The notes under the pieces: model-generated | The model's database searches: none | What the model was told of the DNA's origin: nothing | Seen by the model: the letters and a program-made list of their open reading frames with translations, nothing else | Made by a program: the position numbers and the translations under genes | NCBI RefSeq assembly: GCF_002887595.1 | Contig: NZ_PEBU01000021.1 | Location: 1-34,505 of the forward strand | Reading direction: 5' to 3' | Origin: Bowmanella denitrificans | GTDB lineage: Bacteria > Pseudomonadota > Gammaproteobacteria > Enterobacterales > Alteromonadaceae | Length of the DNA stretch: 34,505 nt | In this document: positions 16,396 to 26,200 of the stretch, in pieces | How the letters are laid out: each line of letters opens with the position of its first letter | How positions within the stretch are numbered: position 1 is the first letter of the stretch

Positions 16396-19059
16396 ATGAT
16401 TGAAGCAGGTACGGTTTCCAGTAAAGACCAGCGATATGCCCTGTGGCTGACAACGCTGGCCTTTACACTCTGTTTTGCGGTTTGGACCCTGTTTTCCATC
16501 CTGGGTATTCGTATCAAGGATGAAATGGGCCTGACCGATACTGAATTGGGGCTGCTGATGGCCACCCCAATATTAACCGGCTCGATTAGCCGCTTGTTCC
16601 TTGGCCTGTTGACCGACAGGTTTGGTGGTCGTTGGGTGTTTGGTCTGCTGATGCTGACCACCTCTGTCGCGGTATTTTTGCTGAGTCTGGCAACCAGCTA
16701 TCCATTGCTGCTGTTGGGCGCCCTTGGGGTTGGCCTGGCGGGAGGCGGTTTTATCGTGGGGGTGGCGTACCTGTCCAGTTGGTATGAACAGGGTAAGCAA
16801 GGAACTGCACTGGGAATATTTGGTGCCGGCAATGTGGGCGCCGCGCTGACTAATTTCGCGGCCCCTTTTTTACTGCTGGCAGTAGGCTGGCAAAGCACAG
16901 CTCAGGTGTACGCCGCAGTGATGGCGGTAATGGGCCTGAGTTTTTTGCTGTTTGCCAGGGCCGATCCCGGTCAGCATCAGCGGCAGCAGGAGCGTGTCAC
17001 GCTGGCCGCCCAGTTAATGCCACTGACTGAGCTGAGAGTGTGGCGGTTTTCCCTTTACTATTTCTTTGTATTTGGCGCCTTTGTGGCGCTGGCCTTGTGG
17101 CTACCGCACTATTTGATGGAAGTGTACCATCTGGACTTGGCCACAGCGGGGATCCTGGCGGCGCTCTACACCATCCCGGCCTCTCTGTTTCGCATTCTGG
17201 GGGGCTGGCTGTCCGATCGCTTTGGTGCGCGCAAGGTCATGTACTGGACGTTGATTGCATCAGTGCTTTGTACCTTCTTATTAAGTTATCCCCCCACCGA
17301 ATATCAGGTGCAGGGAATACGCGAAGTGTTAAGTTTCTCACTGCAGACTAATCTGGTTGCATTTGTACTGCTGACCTTTGTACTGGGCTTTTTTATGTCG
17401 CTGGGTAAAGCCGCAGTGTTTAAGCATATTCCGGTGTATTACCCCAAACACGTTGGCGTGGTAGGGGGAGCGGTTGGCATGATTGGCGGCCTGGGTGGTT
17501 TCTTCCTGCCCTTAACCTTTGGCATGCTCAATGACGTAGTCGGCATCTGGCAAAGCAGCTTTATGCTGTTGTTTGTGATTTGCGCGCTAGCGCTGTGGTG
17601 GATGCATTTCGCGATACGCCAGGCAGAAAAACGCGAATGGCAGGCAGGGCAGGAGGTCACCGACCTGCCGGAAATGTCCAGCGACAGTTTGCTGCTTGAA
17701 GACTGGCGGCCTGAAGATAAAGGTTTCTGGCAGGACAAAGGGCGGCGCATTGCCACGCGTAACCTGTGGATCTCTATTCCCAATCTGTTTCTGGCCTTTG
17801 CCGTGTGGTCCATCTGGAGCATTATGGTGGTGAAAATGCCACAACTGGGCTTTACCTACAGTGCTAACCAACTGTTCTGGTTGGCTGCGCTACCGGCCTT
17901 GTCGGGTGCCACCTTGCGGATATTTTACGGTTTTATGGTGCCCATTTTTGGTGGGCGGCGCTGGACGGCATTGTCTACCGCTTCATTGGTACTGCCTTGC
18001 TTGTGGATGGGAGTTGCACTGCAGGACACCAGCACCCCATATCTGGTGATGTTGATCCTGGCATTGCTGTGCGGACTGGGGGGCGGCAACTTTTCTTCCA
18101 GCATGGCCAATATCAGTTTTTTCTACCCCAAAGCAGAGAAAGGCGCGGCACTTGGATTAAATGCCGGGCTGGGCAATCTTGGTGTGTCAGCAATGCAGTT
18201 AATCGGGCCTTTGGCCATCTCTGCCAGTTTGTTTGGCGATATGGGCGGTGCGCCGCTGACACTGCTGGATAAAAATGGAGCCAGTCATCTGCTGTGGCTG
18301 CAAAATGCCGCGTTTATCTGGGTGCCCTTTATTGTGATTGGTGCGCTGGTAGCCTGGTTTGGCATGAATGATATTGCCGATGCCAAGGCGTCGTTCAAAG
18401 AACAGGCGGTGGTTTTCAAGCGTTCCCATACCTGGATTATGTGCTGGCTGTATCTGGGCACCTTTGGCAGCTTTATCGGTTTTGCCGCGGGTTTTCCGCT
18501 GCTGTGTGGTTTGCTGTTTCCCGATGTGGATCCGGTTAAATATGCCTTTATAGGCCCTCTGGCCGGTGCGCTGGCGCGGCCCTTTGGTGGCATTATGTCG
18601 GACCGCCTGGGCGGCGCCACTGTGACGCTGTGGACCTTTGCGCTGATGGCCCTTGGTGTACTGGCGGTGCTGCATTTTCTGCCACAGGACGGGCAGGGGG
18701 GGAACTTTATCGGCTTCTTCGCGGCCTTTATTGTGCTGTTTATTGCCAGTGGTATTGGTAACGGCTCGACCTTTCGCATGGTGCCGCTGATCTTCCTGAC
18801 ACTGCGCAGCCGTGCTTTGGGAGCGTCAGGGGCAAAACAGGCTGAGATTGAAGGTAACCGGGAAAGCGCAGCGGTACTGGGCTTTATCTCGGCGATTGCC
18901 GCTTATGGTGGTTTCTTTATTCCCAAGGCGTATGGGTCCTCTATCAGTGCAACGGGCTCTGTGGCGATGGCGCTATATGGCTTTGTACTCTTCTATATCA
19001 GTTGCGTACTGGTCACCTGGTGGTGTTATGCCCGCAAACAGGCCACTATTCCATGCTGA
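16396..19059 (+). CDS. narK: NarK1-NarK2 fused nitrate/nitrite transporter
   Basis: An 887-aa double MFS transporter with two complete 12-helix nitrate/nitrite porter units. The first (about residues 12-420) includes a GLLTDRFGGRWVF block; the second (about 455-887) starts at RNLWISIPNLFLAF and includes GGGNFSSSMANISFF. They are joined by a hydrophilic linker (about 425-455). In Paracoccus the equivalent fusion combines a proton-nitrate symporter and a nitrate/nitrite antiporter. The ATG at 16396 is preferred over one at 16363 because CCGGGAG (16381-16387) fits it. No narGHJI genes are next to it, so nitrate reductase must be elsewhere. It is followed by nnrS after 13 bp. Confidence 0.93.
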   Translation: MIEAGTVSSKDQRYALWLTTLAFTLCFAVWTLFSILGIRIKDEMGLTDTELGLLMATPILTGSISRLFLGLLTDRFGGRWVFGLLMLTTSVAVFLLSLATSYPLLLLGALGVGLAGGGFIVGVAYLSSWYEQGKQGTALGIFGAGNVGAALTNFAAPFLLLAVGWQSTAQVYAAVMAVMGLSFLLFARADPGQHQRQQERVTLAAQLMPLTELRVWRFSLYYFFVFGAFVALALWLPHYLMEVYHLDLATAGILAALYTIPASLFRILGGWLSDRFGARKVMYWTLIASVLCTFLLSYPPTEYQVQGIREVLSFSLQTNLVAFVLLTFVLGFFMSLGKAAVFKHIPVYYPKHVGVVGGAVGMIGGLGGFFLPLTFGMLNDVVGIWQSSFMLLFVICALALWWMHFAIRQAEKREWQAGQEVTDLPEMSSDSLLLEDWRPEDKGFWQDKGRRIATRNLWISIPNLFLAFAVWSIWSIMVVKMPQLGFTYSANQLFWLAALPALSGATLRIFYGFMVPIFGGRRWTALSTASLVLPCLWMGVALQDTSTPYLVMLILALLCGLGGGNFSSSMANISFFYPKAEKGAALGLNAGLGNLGVSAMQLIGPLAISASLFGDMGGAPLTLLDKNGASHLLWLQNAAFIWVPFIVIGALVAWFGMNDIADAKASFKEQAVVFKRSHTWIMCWLYLGTFGSFIGFAAGFPLLCGLLFPDVDPVKYAFIGPLAGALARPFGGIMSDRLGGATVTLWTFALMALGVLAVLHFLPQDGQGGNFIGFFAAFIVLFIASGIGNGSTFRMVPLIFLTLRSRALGASGAKQAEIEGNRESAAVLGFISAIAAYGGFFIPKAYGSSISATGSVAMALYGFVLFYISCVLVTWWCYARKQATIPC

Positions 19060-19072
19060 GGGAGAATCTCTG

Positions 19073-20236
19073 ATGACACACCACAACCCGGGACTACCAC
19101 ATCCACTGTTTCGTCTGGGGTTTCGGCCGCTGTTTCTGGGCGCAGCCCTGTTTGCTGCGCTGGCGATTGGGGCCTGGGGTGGGCTGTATGCCGGGCTGTG
19201 GGGCTTTTCACCTTATGGCGGAGCCTACTTCTGGCATGCCCATGAAATGTTGTTTGGCTTTGTTGCTGCGGTTGTAACGGGCTTTTTGCTGACCGCGGTG
19301 CAGAACTGGACCGGCATTCCCGGACTCAAAGGCCGGGCGTTGGCATGGCTGGTGATGGTCTGGCTGGCTGCCCGGCTTGTCAACTGGTGGGGACCGGCGT
19401 GGCCAAACTGGCTGATAGCAACACTGGATCTGCTGTTTTTACCTATGGTGGCGGGCTTTATGGCCTATCCGCTGTGCAAAGCCGGTCAATGGCGAAATCT
19501 GTTTTTTGTACCGGTTTTGTTGCTGATGAGTGGGGCGAACTTTCTCACTCACTTTGGCCTGCTTAGTGGTGATAATGGGTTTTTTAAACAGGGCATCTAC
19601 CTGATGCTGATGCTGGTGACGGCGCTGATGTGCGTGATTGCCGGCAGAGTCACCCCCATGTTTACCGCTAACGGCACTGGAACAGTTAAAGTACAGCCTG
19701 TTGCCTGGCTGGAAAAAGCCGCATTGCTCAGTATCTGGCTATTGGTTGTACATTTTCTATGCCGGGAAATACTACCGCCGTTCGCTGCGACTTTGCACTT
19801 GTGGCGCTGGTGGCGGTGGCGCTTCTGGATTACTTTTCGTGTGCCGCTGCTGTGGTCTTTGCATCTGGCCTACCTGTTTATTCCTCTCGGGTTGGCCGCA
19901 TTGGCGGCACATTATCTGTTCAATGCGATGGCGCTGAGTACCGCCATACATTTTCTTACGGTAGGGGCGATGGGTGGCATGATTCTGGCCATGATGGCCA
20001 GGGTATCATTGGGTCATAGTGGTCGGCCGCTTAAGCCCAGACCGCTGATGAGTCTGGCCTTTGCTTTAGTGTTGCTGGCGGCGATGATTCGAACGCTGGG
20101 CAGTTGGCTGCTGCATCAGCACATTGTGGCGGTATTGTTGCTGGCCAGCCTGCTCTGGTGTCTGGCATTTATGCTGTTTGTATTGTTGTACTGGCCGGTA
20201 CTGACCCGCCCCAGGGTAGATGGCAAACCTGGGTAG
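19073..20236 (+). CDS. nnrS: NnrS family haem-copper membrane protein
   Basis: NnrS is a polytopic membrane protein containing haem and copper, linked to tolerance of nitric oxide and other nitrosative stress in denitrifiers. The 387-aa protein has about 12 hydrophobic segments and the family pattern at the N-terminus (LFRLGFRPLFLGAALFAAL) with the His-rich FWHAHEMLFG segment. Further conserved parts are GRVTPMFTANG and the C-terminal HFLTVGAMGGMILAMMARVS block. The frame is open well upstream into narK, but the ATG at 19073 follows GAGGGAG (19058-19064) and gives the normal N-terminus. It forms an operon with narK and ends before a strong terminator. Confidence 0.92.
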   Translation: MTHHNPGLPHPLFRLGFRPLFLGAALFAALAIGAWGGLYAGLWGFSPYGGAYFWHAHEMLFGFVAAVVTGFLLTAVQNWTGIPGLKGRALAWLVMVWLAARLVNWWGPAWPNWLIATLDLLFLPMVAGFMAYPLCKAGQWRNLFFVPVLLLMSGANFLTHFGLLSGDNGFFKQGIYLMLMLVTALMCVIAGRVTPMFTANGTGTVKVQPVAWLEKAALLSIWLLVVHFLCREILPPFAATLHLWRWWRWRFWITFRVPLLWSLHLAYLFIPLGLAALAAHYLFNAMALSTAIHFLTVGAMGGMILAMMARVSLGHSGRPLKPRPLMSLAFALVLLAAMIRTLGSWLLHQHIVAVLLLASLLWCLAFMLFVLLYWPVLTRPRVDGKPG

Positions 20237-20298
20237 AAAAAAGCAATAGGCTCTCAGTATCAAGTTGCGTCATTTATTAAATTACACCTGCTTTAGCC

Positions 20299-20348
20299 AG
20301 GATTAGCTGATAAGTCTGACGTGGATTTATCAGCTAATCCTGCCTTTT
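20299..20348 (+). terminator. Strong intrinsic terminator after nnrS
   Basis: A perfect 15-bp stem (20299-20313 with 20327-20341; arms begin AGGATTAGCTG and end CAGCTAATCCT) with a 13-nt loop is followed by GCCTTTTTG. It separates the anaerobic block from the pentose block. Confidence 0.88.
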
Positions 20349-20391
20349 TGCTCTGGTGGGTTGCGAAATATCCAAGTCTTTGAGATATTAA

Positions 20392-20402
20392 TTGTAATAT
20401 AA
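20392..20402 (+). promoter_or_regulatory. tkt promoter with TTGTAATATAA operator-like motif
   Basis: TTGTAATATAA overlaps a consensus -10 element TATAAT (20398-20403). With a start near 20410 the ATG at 20423 has a short leader. The -35 is not clear. A 12-bp block ATTGTAATATAA (20391-20402) recurs exactly before the aldose epimerase gene, and related copies precede tal and araB, so it may be a shared repressor site. Confidence 0.5.
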
Positions 20403-20422
20403 TACCACGAATGAGATATATT

Positions 20423-22420
20423 ATGTTGCAATCCAACCCTTTGGCCAATGCGATCCGGGTTTTGTCTATGGACGCGGTGCAAAAAGCCAAATCCGGTCAC
20501 CCTGGCGCCCCTATGGGCATGGCTGATATCGCTACCGTATTGTGGCGGCAGTTTTTGAAACATCATCCAAAAAACCCCAACTGGCCTGACCGTGACAGGT
20601 TTGTACTGTCTAATGGACATGGCTCTATGTTGTTGTACTCGCTGCTGCATTTGAGTGGTTATGACCTGAGTATTGACGAGCTAAAGCAATTCAGGCAACT
20701 GCATGCCAAAACGCCCGGACACCCGGAATTTGGTTACACACCAGGGGTCGAGACCACCACTGGCCCGTTGGGAGCAGGTATTGCAAATGCCGTGGGCATG
20801 GCGGTGGCCGAGAAAACCCTGGCGGCACAGTTCAACCGTCCCGGTTTTGCCCTTGTTGATCATTACACCTGGTGCTTCTTAGGCGATGGTTGCCTGATGG
20901 AAGGCATTTCTCATGAAGTCTGCTCGCTGGCTGGTACCCTGAAGCTGGGTAAGCTTATTGCGTTTTGGGACGACAATGGTATTTCTATTGACGGCGACGT
21001 GCAGGGTTGGTTTACCGACGATACGCCAACACGGTTTGAGGCCTATGGCTGGCAGGTTATTCGCCAGGTTGACGGTCATGATGAAAAAGCCATTGCCAAT
21101 GCCATTGAACTGGCCAGGGCGGAAACCAACAAACCCACGCTTATCTGCTGTAAAACCATTATTGGCTTTGGTTCACCGAATAAGTCCGGCAGTCATGACT
21201 GTCACGGCGCCCCATTGGGGGATGACGAAGTTCAGGCGGTGCGGGAACAGTTGCAATGGCCCCATGCACCCTTTGAGATTCCCACAGCTATTTATCAGCA
21301 ATGGGATGCCAGGGCACAGGGGGCGAGCAGGGATTTGCACTGGCAGGGCATGCTAAAGCGCTACCAGCAGGCCTATCCTGAACTGGCGGCAGAATTTACC
21401 CGCAGGGTGATAGACAGAGCCTTGCCCGACAATTTTGCTGAGCAGGCACAGGCATTTATTCAGACCAGCCAGCAGCACCAGCAAAGTCTGGCTACCCGCA
21501 AGGCCTCACAGAACAGTATTCAGGCGTTTGCAGAGATACTGCCTGAGTTGCTGGGCGGTTCGGCAGATCTAGCCGGTTCGAACCTGACGTTATGGCCTGG
21601 TGCCCGGGGACTGCAGGACCAGGATGACGGCAATTATCTGTACTATGGTGTGCGGGAATTTGGCATGAGCAGTATTCTCAACGGCATTGCCCTGCATGGT
21701 GGTTTTATTCCTTTTGGTGCGACTTTCCTGATGTTTATGGAGTATGGTCGCAATGCGCTGCGTATGGCCGCATTGATGGGCACGCGCAGCATTTTTGTAT
21801 TTACCCATGATTCCATCGGGCAAGGCGAAGACGGCCCGACCCATCAGCCCGTGGAGCAACTGGCTAACCTGCGTATGACGCCCAATCTGTCAACCTGGCG
21901 TCCTTGTGATGCGGCGGAAACCGCAGTGGCCTGGCGCCATGCTTTGCAACGCACGGACGGGCCATCAGCGTTGGTCTTCAGCCGTCAGAATACCGAGCCC
22001 ATGGCCCGTGATGCCGCTCAGCTAGAGGCCATCGCCAAAGGGGGCTATATTCTGGCGGATAGCGGCGTTCAACCGGATGTGATCCTGATTGCCACCGGCT
22101 CCGAGGTGGGCTTGGCCATGCAAAGCGGCAGGGCTTTATCTGACAAAGGCTATAAAGTGCGGGTGGTCTCTATGCCAAGTACCGATGTATTTGATGCCCA
22201 GCCTGCCACATACCAACGACAGGTGCTGCCCGATGCTGTGCCAAAGTTAGCCATTGAAGCCGCTCATAAAGACTACTGGTATAAGTATGTTGGTCATCAG
22301 GGGGCCATAGTGGGGATGCAAAGCTTCGGTGAATCGGCGCCGGGCGCGGTATTGCTGGAACACTTCGGCTTTACGGTGGAAAAGGTACTGGAATTGGCTG
22401 AAGGCTTGTTGCAGAAATAA
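20423..22420 (+). CDS. tkt: Transketolase
   Basis: Thiamine diphosphate enzyme of the non-oxidative pentose phosphate pathway that moves two-carbon units between ketoses and aldoses. The ATG at 20423 gives 665 aa, and aligns the N-terminus (six residues before LANAIR) with E. coli TktA; an ATG at 20411 would be almost leaderless. Motifs are [16 protein letters not shown] (substrate His), the ThDP-binding [12 protein letters not shown] segment with a following N in WDDN, and the pyrimidine-domain [17 protein letters not shown]. The gene lies next to tal and araBDA, so it probably serves xylulose-5-phosphate made from arabinose rather than being the only housekeeping copy. A repeat element follows the stop by 2 bp. 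Confidence 0.96.
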   Translation: MLQSNPLANAIRVLSMDAVQKAKSGHPGAPMGMADIATVLWRQFLKHHPKNPNWPDRDRFVLSNGHGSMLLYSLLHLSGYDLSIDELKQFRQLHAKTPGHPEFGYTPGVETTTGPLGAGIANAVGMAVAEKTLAAQFNRPGFALVDHYTWCFLGDGCLMEGISHEVCSLAGTLKLGKLIAFWDDNGISIDGDVQGWFTDDTPTRFEAYGWQVIRQVDGHDEKAIANAIELARAETNKPTLICCKTIIGFGSPNKSGSHDCHGAPLGDDEVQAVREQLQWPHAPFEIPTAIYQQWDARAQGASRDLHWQGMLKRYQQAYPELAAEFTRRVIDRALPDNFAEQAQAFIQTSQQHQQSLATRKASQNSIQAFAEILPELLGGSADLAGSNLTLWPGARGLQDQDDGNYLYYGVREFGMSSILNGIALHGGFIPFGATFLMFMEYGRNALRMAALMGTRSIFVFTHDSIGQGEDGPTHQPVEQLANLRMTPNLSTWRPCDAAETAVAWRHALQRTDGPSALVFSRQNTEPMARDAAQLEAIAKGGYILADSGVQPDVILIATGSEVGLAMQSGRALSDKGYKVRVVSMPSTDVFDAQPATYQRQVLPDAVPKLAIEAAHKDYWYKYVGHQGAIVGMQSFGESAPGAVLLEHFGFTVEKVLELAEGLLQK

Positions 22421-22422
22421 TC

Positions 22423-22600
22423 TAACCACGGAAACACAGAGAGTATTGAGGGTGAGAGAACGCTAAGATCCACGCTCCTTTTTGCAGCGCTCTTAGTCGT
22501 TCTTATGTTGATTTAACAATGTTTCATGACCACAAAGAGCACGAAGAGTGGTAACTTCACGAGCTGCTATCTTTTGAAATCTCCGTGCTCTCTGTGGTCA
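22423..22600. repeat. MITE-like intergenic repeat between tkt and tal
   Basis: The left end TAACCACGGAAACACAGAG (22423-22441) and the right end, whose complement reads TGACCACAGAGAGCACGGAG, form imperfect terminal inverted repeats. An internal arm at 22527-22547 (TGACCACAAAGAGCACGAAG...) pairs with the right end over 21 bp with two mismatches; in a minus-strand transcript both become G-U wobbles. The element fills almost the entire gap between the convergent genes and may serve as a terminator or 3' stabiliser for tal. Related ends recur at 27716-27877 and 34426-34440. Confidence 0.65.
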
Positions 22601-22609
22601 CTTCTTGAA

Positions 22610-23566
22610 TTACCCGCGTAATAGCTCGCCGATTAAGGCTTCCAGCTTGACCTGATCGACGGCAAACTGGCGAATGCCCTCACTGAGTTTCTCTGTGGCC
22701 ATGGCGTCTTCATTCATCATCCAGCGAAACTGCTGCTGTGTCAGTTGTGACGGGCGGGCTTTTGCTGCTGTTGCACCACGCAGTTTTTGCACCAAGGGGG
22801 TATCACAGTTGGCCAGTTCCTCAAGCAGAGCAGGGCTGATGGTGAGTCTGTCACAGCCTGCCAGTTGCTGAATTTCACCGATATTGCGAAAACTGGCACC
22901 CATCACTATGGTGCTGTACTGATGTTGCTTAAAGTAATGATAAATCTGGCTGACTGACTGCACTCCCGGATCGCGTTCCCCATCAAAGTCCTGTTCTGGG
23001 GCATGCTTTTTGAACCAGTCAAGGATCCTGCCAACAAAGGGGGAAATTAAATAAACCCCGGCTTCAGCACAGGCCCTGGCCTGGGCAAAGCTGAACAGCA
23101 AGGTCAGATTGCAGCGGATCCCTTGCTGTTCGAGGACCCTGGCGGCTTGGATCCCTTCCCAGGTAGCGGCCACTTTGATCAGCACTCTGTTGGTATCAAT
23201 GCGTTGCTCACGATACAGGGCCAGAAGTTCGTGGGCTTTTTCAATGGTAGCAAGTGAGTCGAAAGACAATCTGGCATCCACTTCGGTAGATACCAGCCCC
23301 GGTACCTGGGCCAGCAGTTTACAGCCTAGCAGGACCGACAGCTTATCGGCCGCCCTGGTGATTTGCTGGGCGCCCGACGCGTGCTGAGCCGCCCAGTCCA
23401 GCGCCTCCTGTGCCAAAGCCGCATATTTGTCCTGTTGGATGGCCTTAAGCACCAGCGATGGGTTGGTGGTGGCATCCTGAGGTTGGAAGGCCGCGATTGC
23501 TTCCACATCGCCAGTATCGGCTACCACAGTGGTCATGCTTTTCAGTTGTTGCAGTTGATTTACCAT
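22610..23566 (-). CDS. tal: Transaldolase
   Basis: Class I aldolase that transfers dihydroxyacetone units between sedoheptulose-7-phosphate and glyceraldehyde-3-phosphate. From the ATG at 23566 (AGGAAG just upstream) it has 318 aa, like E. coli TalB (317). Conserved parts include the DATTNPSL motif near residue 35, the [10 protein letters not shown] segment with the Schiff-base Lys (about residue 133), and TLLFSFAQA and [12 protein letters not shown] longer frame to 23662 has an unlikely Arg/Lys-rich N-terminus. It is convergent with tkt and divergent from araB, with a TTGTATGATAA motif 14 bp upstream of its start. Confidence 0.96.
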   Translation of the reverse strand: MVNQLQQLKSMTTVVADTGDVEAIAAFQPQDATTNPSLVLKAIQQDKYAALAQEALDWAAQHASGAQQITRAADKLSVLLGCKLLAQVPGLVSTEVDARLSFDSLATIEKAHELLALYREQRIDTNRVLIKVAATWEGIQAARVLEQQGIRCNLTLLFSFAQARACAEAGVYLISPFVGRILDWFKKHAPEQDFDGERDPGVQSVSQIYHYFKQHQYSTIVMGASFRNIGEIQQLAGCDRLTISPALLEELANCDTPLVQKLRGATAAKARPSQLTQQQFRWMMNEDAMATEKLSEGIRQFAVDQVKLEALIGELLRG

Positions 23567-23579
23567 AGTCTTCCTGTTT

Positions 23580-23590
23580 TTATCATACAA
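23580..23590 (-). promoter_or_regulatory. Operator-like motif upstream of tal
   Basis: On the minus strand TTGTATGATAA (extended to TTTGTATGATAA) lies 14 bp before the tal ATG and overlaps a -10-like TATGAT. The identical 12-mer occurs upstream of araB (23763-23774), and 9 of 11 positions match the copies before tkt and the epimerase gene. Confidence 0.5.
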
Positions 23591-23740
23591 AATTAACAAA
23601 GGAGTGATGAAATTTCGTTTCTTGTCTCGGATCTTTCGCGATGAGCGTGTCTTAAACCTCATTCATTTCATAACCTTACCCAGTTTATGGCGCTGATTTT
23701 GTGCTGGCACTTCGCCATAAATATTATTTTTATATTGCCT

Positions 23741-23773
23741 TTACATGAATGTAATGTTGATATTATCATACAA
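23741..23773. promoter_or_regulatory. araB upstream control region
   Basis: A perfect inverted repeat TTACAT-GA-ATGTAA (23741-23754) is followed by TTATCATACAA (23763-23773; TTGTATGATAA on the other strand), the copy of the motif shared with tal, tkt and the epimerase gene. The ATG of araB is 48 bp beyond. Both could bind regulators of the araBDA operon. No AraC- or GntR-type regulator gene is present in the window. Confidence 0.5.
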
Positions 23774-23821
23774 ATAAGTTGTTTGACTAACATTAGCCAA
23801 TCATTAAGCGAAAGGTTTGAT

Positions 23822-25480
23822 ATGTCTTGTTATGCCCTTGGACTGGACTATGGCTCGGATTCGGTACGGGCGCTGTTGGTAGATACAGCAACCGGCGAAG
23901 AGATAGCCAGTCATCTGGTCTTTTACCCCAGGTGGTCAAAAGGTCTGTATTGTGAACCGGCCCGTGACCAGTTTCGCCAGCATCCGCAGGATTATCTGGA
24001 CAGCCTCGAAGAGGTGATGACAGGACTGTGGCACAAGGCGCCAGCTGGCGCCGCACAGGGTGTTGTTGGTTTGAGTGTCGACACCACAGGATCAACCCCT
24101 GTGGCGGTGAATAAGCAAGGGGTGCCACTGGCCCTGCTGCCGGAATTTACCGACAACCCCAATGCCATGTTTGTGTTGTGGAAAGATCACACGGCTCTGC
24201 GTGAAGCGGCAGAAATTACCGCCGCTGCCACTCGCGCCGATGTGAACTATCTGCAACATATGGGTGGCATCTATTCATCTGAATGGTTTTGGGCCAAGGC
24301 CTTACATGTGCTGCGCTGCGACGAACAGGTCAGGGCTGCTGCCTGGTCCTGGGTCGAGCATTGTGACTGGATCTCGGCGCTACTATCCGGCACCACAGAG
24401 CCGCAGGTATTTCGCATGGGACGCTGCGCTGCAGGTCACAAAATGATGTGGAATGCGCAGTGGCAGGGCTTTCCGCCCAACCGTTTTTTTACCGCCATTG
24501 ATCCACTGTTGGATGGTCTGGTGGACAGATTGAATCCACAAACGCAAACATCAGATCAGGTGGCGGGTCGTCTGACCGCCGAATGGGCTGAACGCCTGGG
24601 ACTGCCAGAAGGGATTGCCGTGGGGTATGGCGCATTTGACTGCCATATGGGCGCGGTTGCCGCTAATGTCAGGCCGGGTGTGCTGACCAAGGTGATGGGC
24701 ACATCCACTTGCGATATTACTGTGACCAGCAAAGCGCAACTGGCAGATAAGTCAGTGCGTGGTATTTGTGGTCAGGTTGATGGTTCGGTATTACCCGGCA
24801 TGATTGGTCTTGAAGCGGGTCAATCGGCCTTTGGCGATTTATATGCCTGGTTTAAGGACCTGCTGCTGTGGCCGGCCCGGGCAATTCTGCCGCACACGGC
24901 TGCCGGGCAAAATGCAGAGTTACTTAAGGTCCTGGAACAGCAAACTCTGAATGCTCTGTCAGAGGCTGCCCATCAGTTACCTTTATCAGATTCTGCCATT
25001 ACCGCGCTGGATTGGGTCAATGGCCGGCGCACGCCGGATGCTGATCAATCGCTCAGCATGGCCATTACCGGACTGAAAATGGGCAGTCACGCGCCGCAGA
25101 TTTTTAAAGCCCTGGTCGAAGCTACCGCCTTTGGTTCCCGCGCGATAACCGAACGTTTTCGGGCTGAAGGCGTACCTATTGAGTCCATTGTGGTGATCGG
25201 CGGTATCTCAAAAAAATCTGATTTTGTTATGCAAACCTGTGCCGACGTTTGGAACTGCCCAATTGAAGTACTGGAAAGCGAACAGAGCTGTGCCCTGGGC
25301 GCGGCGATTTTTGCCGCGGTCGCCGCCGGGGTATATGCAGATGTGGCACAAGCTCAGGCCGTGATGGCCTCGCCGGTGCATAAAACCTATCTTCCCAATC
25401 CTGAAAAAGCCAGTGTTTATGACCGCCTTTATCAGAAATACCAGGCGCTTGGCCGTTATGTCAGCGGAGCAAAATCATGA
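23822..25480 (+). CDS. araB: L-ribulokinase
   Basis: FGGY-family kinase that phosphorylates L-ribulose to L-ribulose-5-phosphate. The ATG at 23822 (AAAGG about 7 nt upstream) gives 552 aa, close to E. coli AraB (566). The N-terminal phosphate motif is GLDYGSDSVRALLVD, the substrate region includes TGSTPVAVN and an ALFVLWKDHT-like segment (NAMFVLWKDH), and the C-terminal adenosine motif is VVIGGISKKSDF. The upstream extension to 23687 is AT-rich leader sequence and is rejected. It overlaps araD by 4 bp. The operon order B-D-A differs from the B-A-D order of enterics. Confidence 0.95.
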   Translation: MSCYALGLDYGSDSVRALLVDTATGEEIASHLVFYPRWSKGLYCEPARDQFRQHPQDYLDSLEEVMTGLWHKAPAGAAQGVVGLSVDTTGSTPVAVNKQGVPLALLPEFTDNPNAMFVLWKDHTALREAAEITAAATRADVNYLQHMGGIYSSEWFWAKALHVLRCDEQVRAAAWSWVEHCDWISALLSGTTEPQVFRMGRCAAGHKMMWNAQWQGFPPNRFFTAIDPLLDGLVDRLNPQTQTSDQVAGRLTAEWAERLGLPEGIAVGYGAFDCHMGAVAANVRPGVLTKVMGTSTCDITVTSKAQLADKSVRGICGQVDGSVLPGMIGLEAGQSAFGDLYAWFKDLLLWPARAILPHTAAGQNAELLKVLEQQTLNALSEAAHQLPLSDSAITALDWVNGRRTPDADQSLSMAITGLKMGSHAPQIFKALVEATAFGSRAITERFRAEGVPIESIVVIGGISKKSDFVMQTCADVWNCPIEVLESEQSCALGAAIFAAVAAGVYADVAQAQAVMASPVHKTYLPNPEKASVYDRLYQKYQALGRYVSGAKS

Positions 25481-26172
25481 GTTATACGGAACTGAAACGC
25501 CAGGTTTACGAAGCCAATATGGAACTGCAACAGCGCGGTCTGGTGATTTACACCTTTGGTAATGTTTCACAGGTGGACAGGCAAAAAGGTGTAATAGCCA
25601 TTAAGCCCAGCGGCGTGTCTTACGAGCTGATGCGTGTAGAGGACATGGTGATTGTTGACCTGGAAAACCAGGTAGTGGAAGGCAACTTGCGGCCTTCTTC
25701 CGATACCAAAACCCATACCCATTTATACCGTCATTTTGATGCCATTGGTGGGGTTACCCACACCCATTCAACTTATGCAACTGCCTGGGCGCAAGCCAAG
25801 TTAGCCATACCCTGTTTGGGTACGACCCATGCCGATTTTGTGCATGGGGAAATTCCTTGTACAGCGCAGATGACAGACGAGCAAATTCAACGTGACTACG
25901 AGGAAGAAACCGGGGTGCAGATCAGTGATTGCTACAAGGACAAAGATCCGATGGCGTCACCCATGGTGGTGGTGGCGGGACACGCACCGTTCGCCTGGGG
26001 CGTTGATGCGGCTAAATCCGTTTATCACGCCGCACTATTGGAAGAGATAGCCAAAATGGCCTACCTGACTCGCACTCTGGCCCCACAGGGCAGCTTATTG
26101 AGCCAGGCCATTCTGGACAAGCACTATTTAAGAAAACACGGCAAAGATGCCTATTACGGCCAGAAGAGCTGA
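25477..26172 (+). CDS. araD: L-ribulose-5-phosphate 4-epimerase
   Basis: Zinc enzyme of the class II aldolase/epimerase family that converts L-ribulose-5-phosphate to D-xylulose-5-phosphate. At 231 aa it equals the E. coli protein in length. Catalytic or metal residues D76 and the pair H95 and H97 (VTHTHSTY) lie at the E. coli positions, and the third metal His is H169 (AGHAPFAWG). Substrate-binding GNVS and SGVSY segments are also present. ATGA overlap with araB points to coupled translation; araA follows after 28 bp. Confidence 0.96.
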   Translation: MSYTELKRQVYEANMELQQRGLVIYTFGNVSQVDRQKGVIAIKPSGVSYELMRVEDMVIVDLENQVVEGNLRPSSDTKTHTHLYRHFDAIGGVTHTHSTYATAWAQAKLAIPCLGTTHADFVHGEIPCTAQMTDEQIQRDYEEETGVQISDCYKDKDPMASPMVVVAGHAPFAWGVDAAKSVYHAALLEEIAKMAYLTRTLAPQGSLLSQAILDKHYLRKHGKDAYYGQKS

Positions 26173-26200
26173 GCCCGTTTCAACAAGTTTAGAGGTGGTT

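Noticed and set aside
18812-19072. Upstream extension of NnrS
   Set aside because: This part lies inside narK in another frame; the ATG at 19073 has a strong Shine-Dalgarno and gives the family N-terminus.
22423-22600. Insertion sequence remnant with transposase
   Set aside because: No transposase-like frame exists inside; only inverted ends and hairpins are present, so it is listed as a MITE-like repeat.
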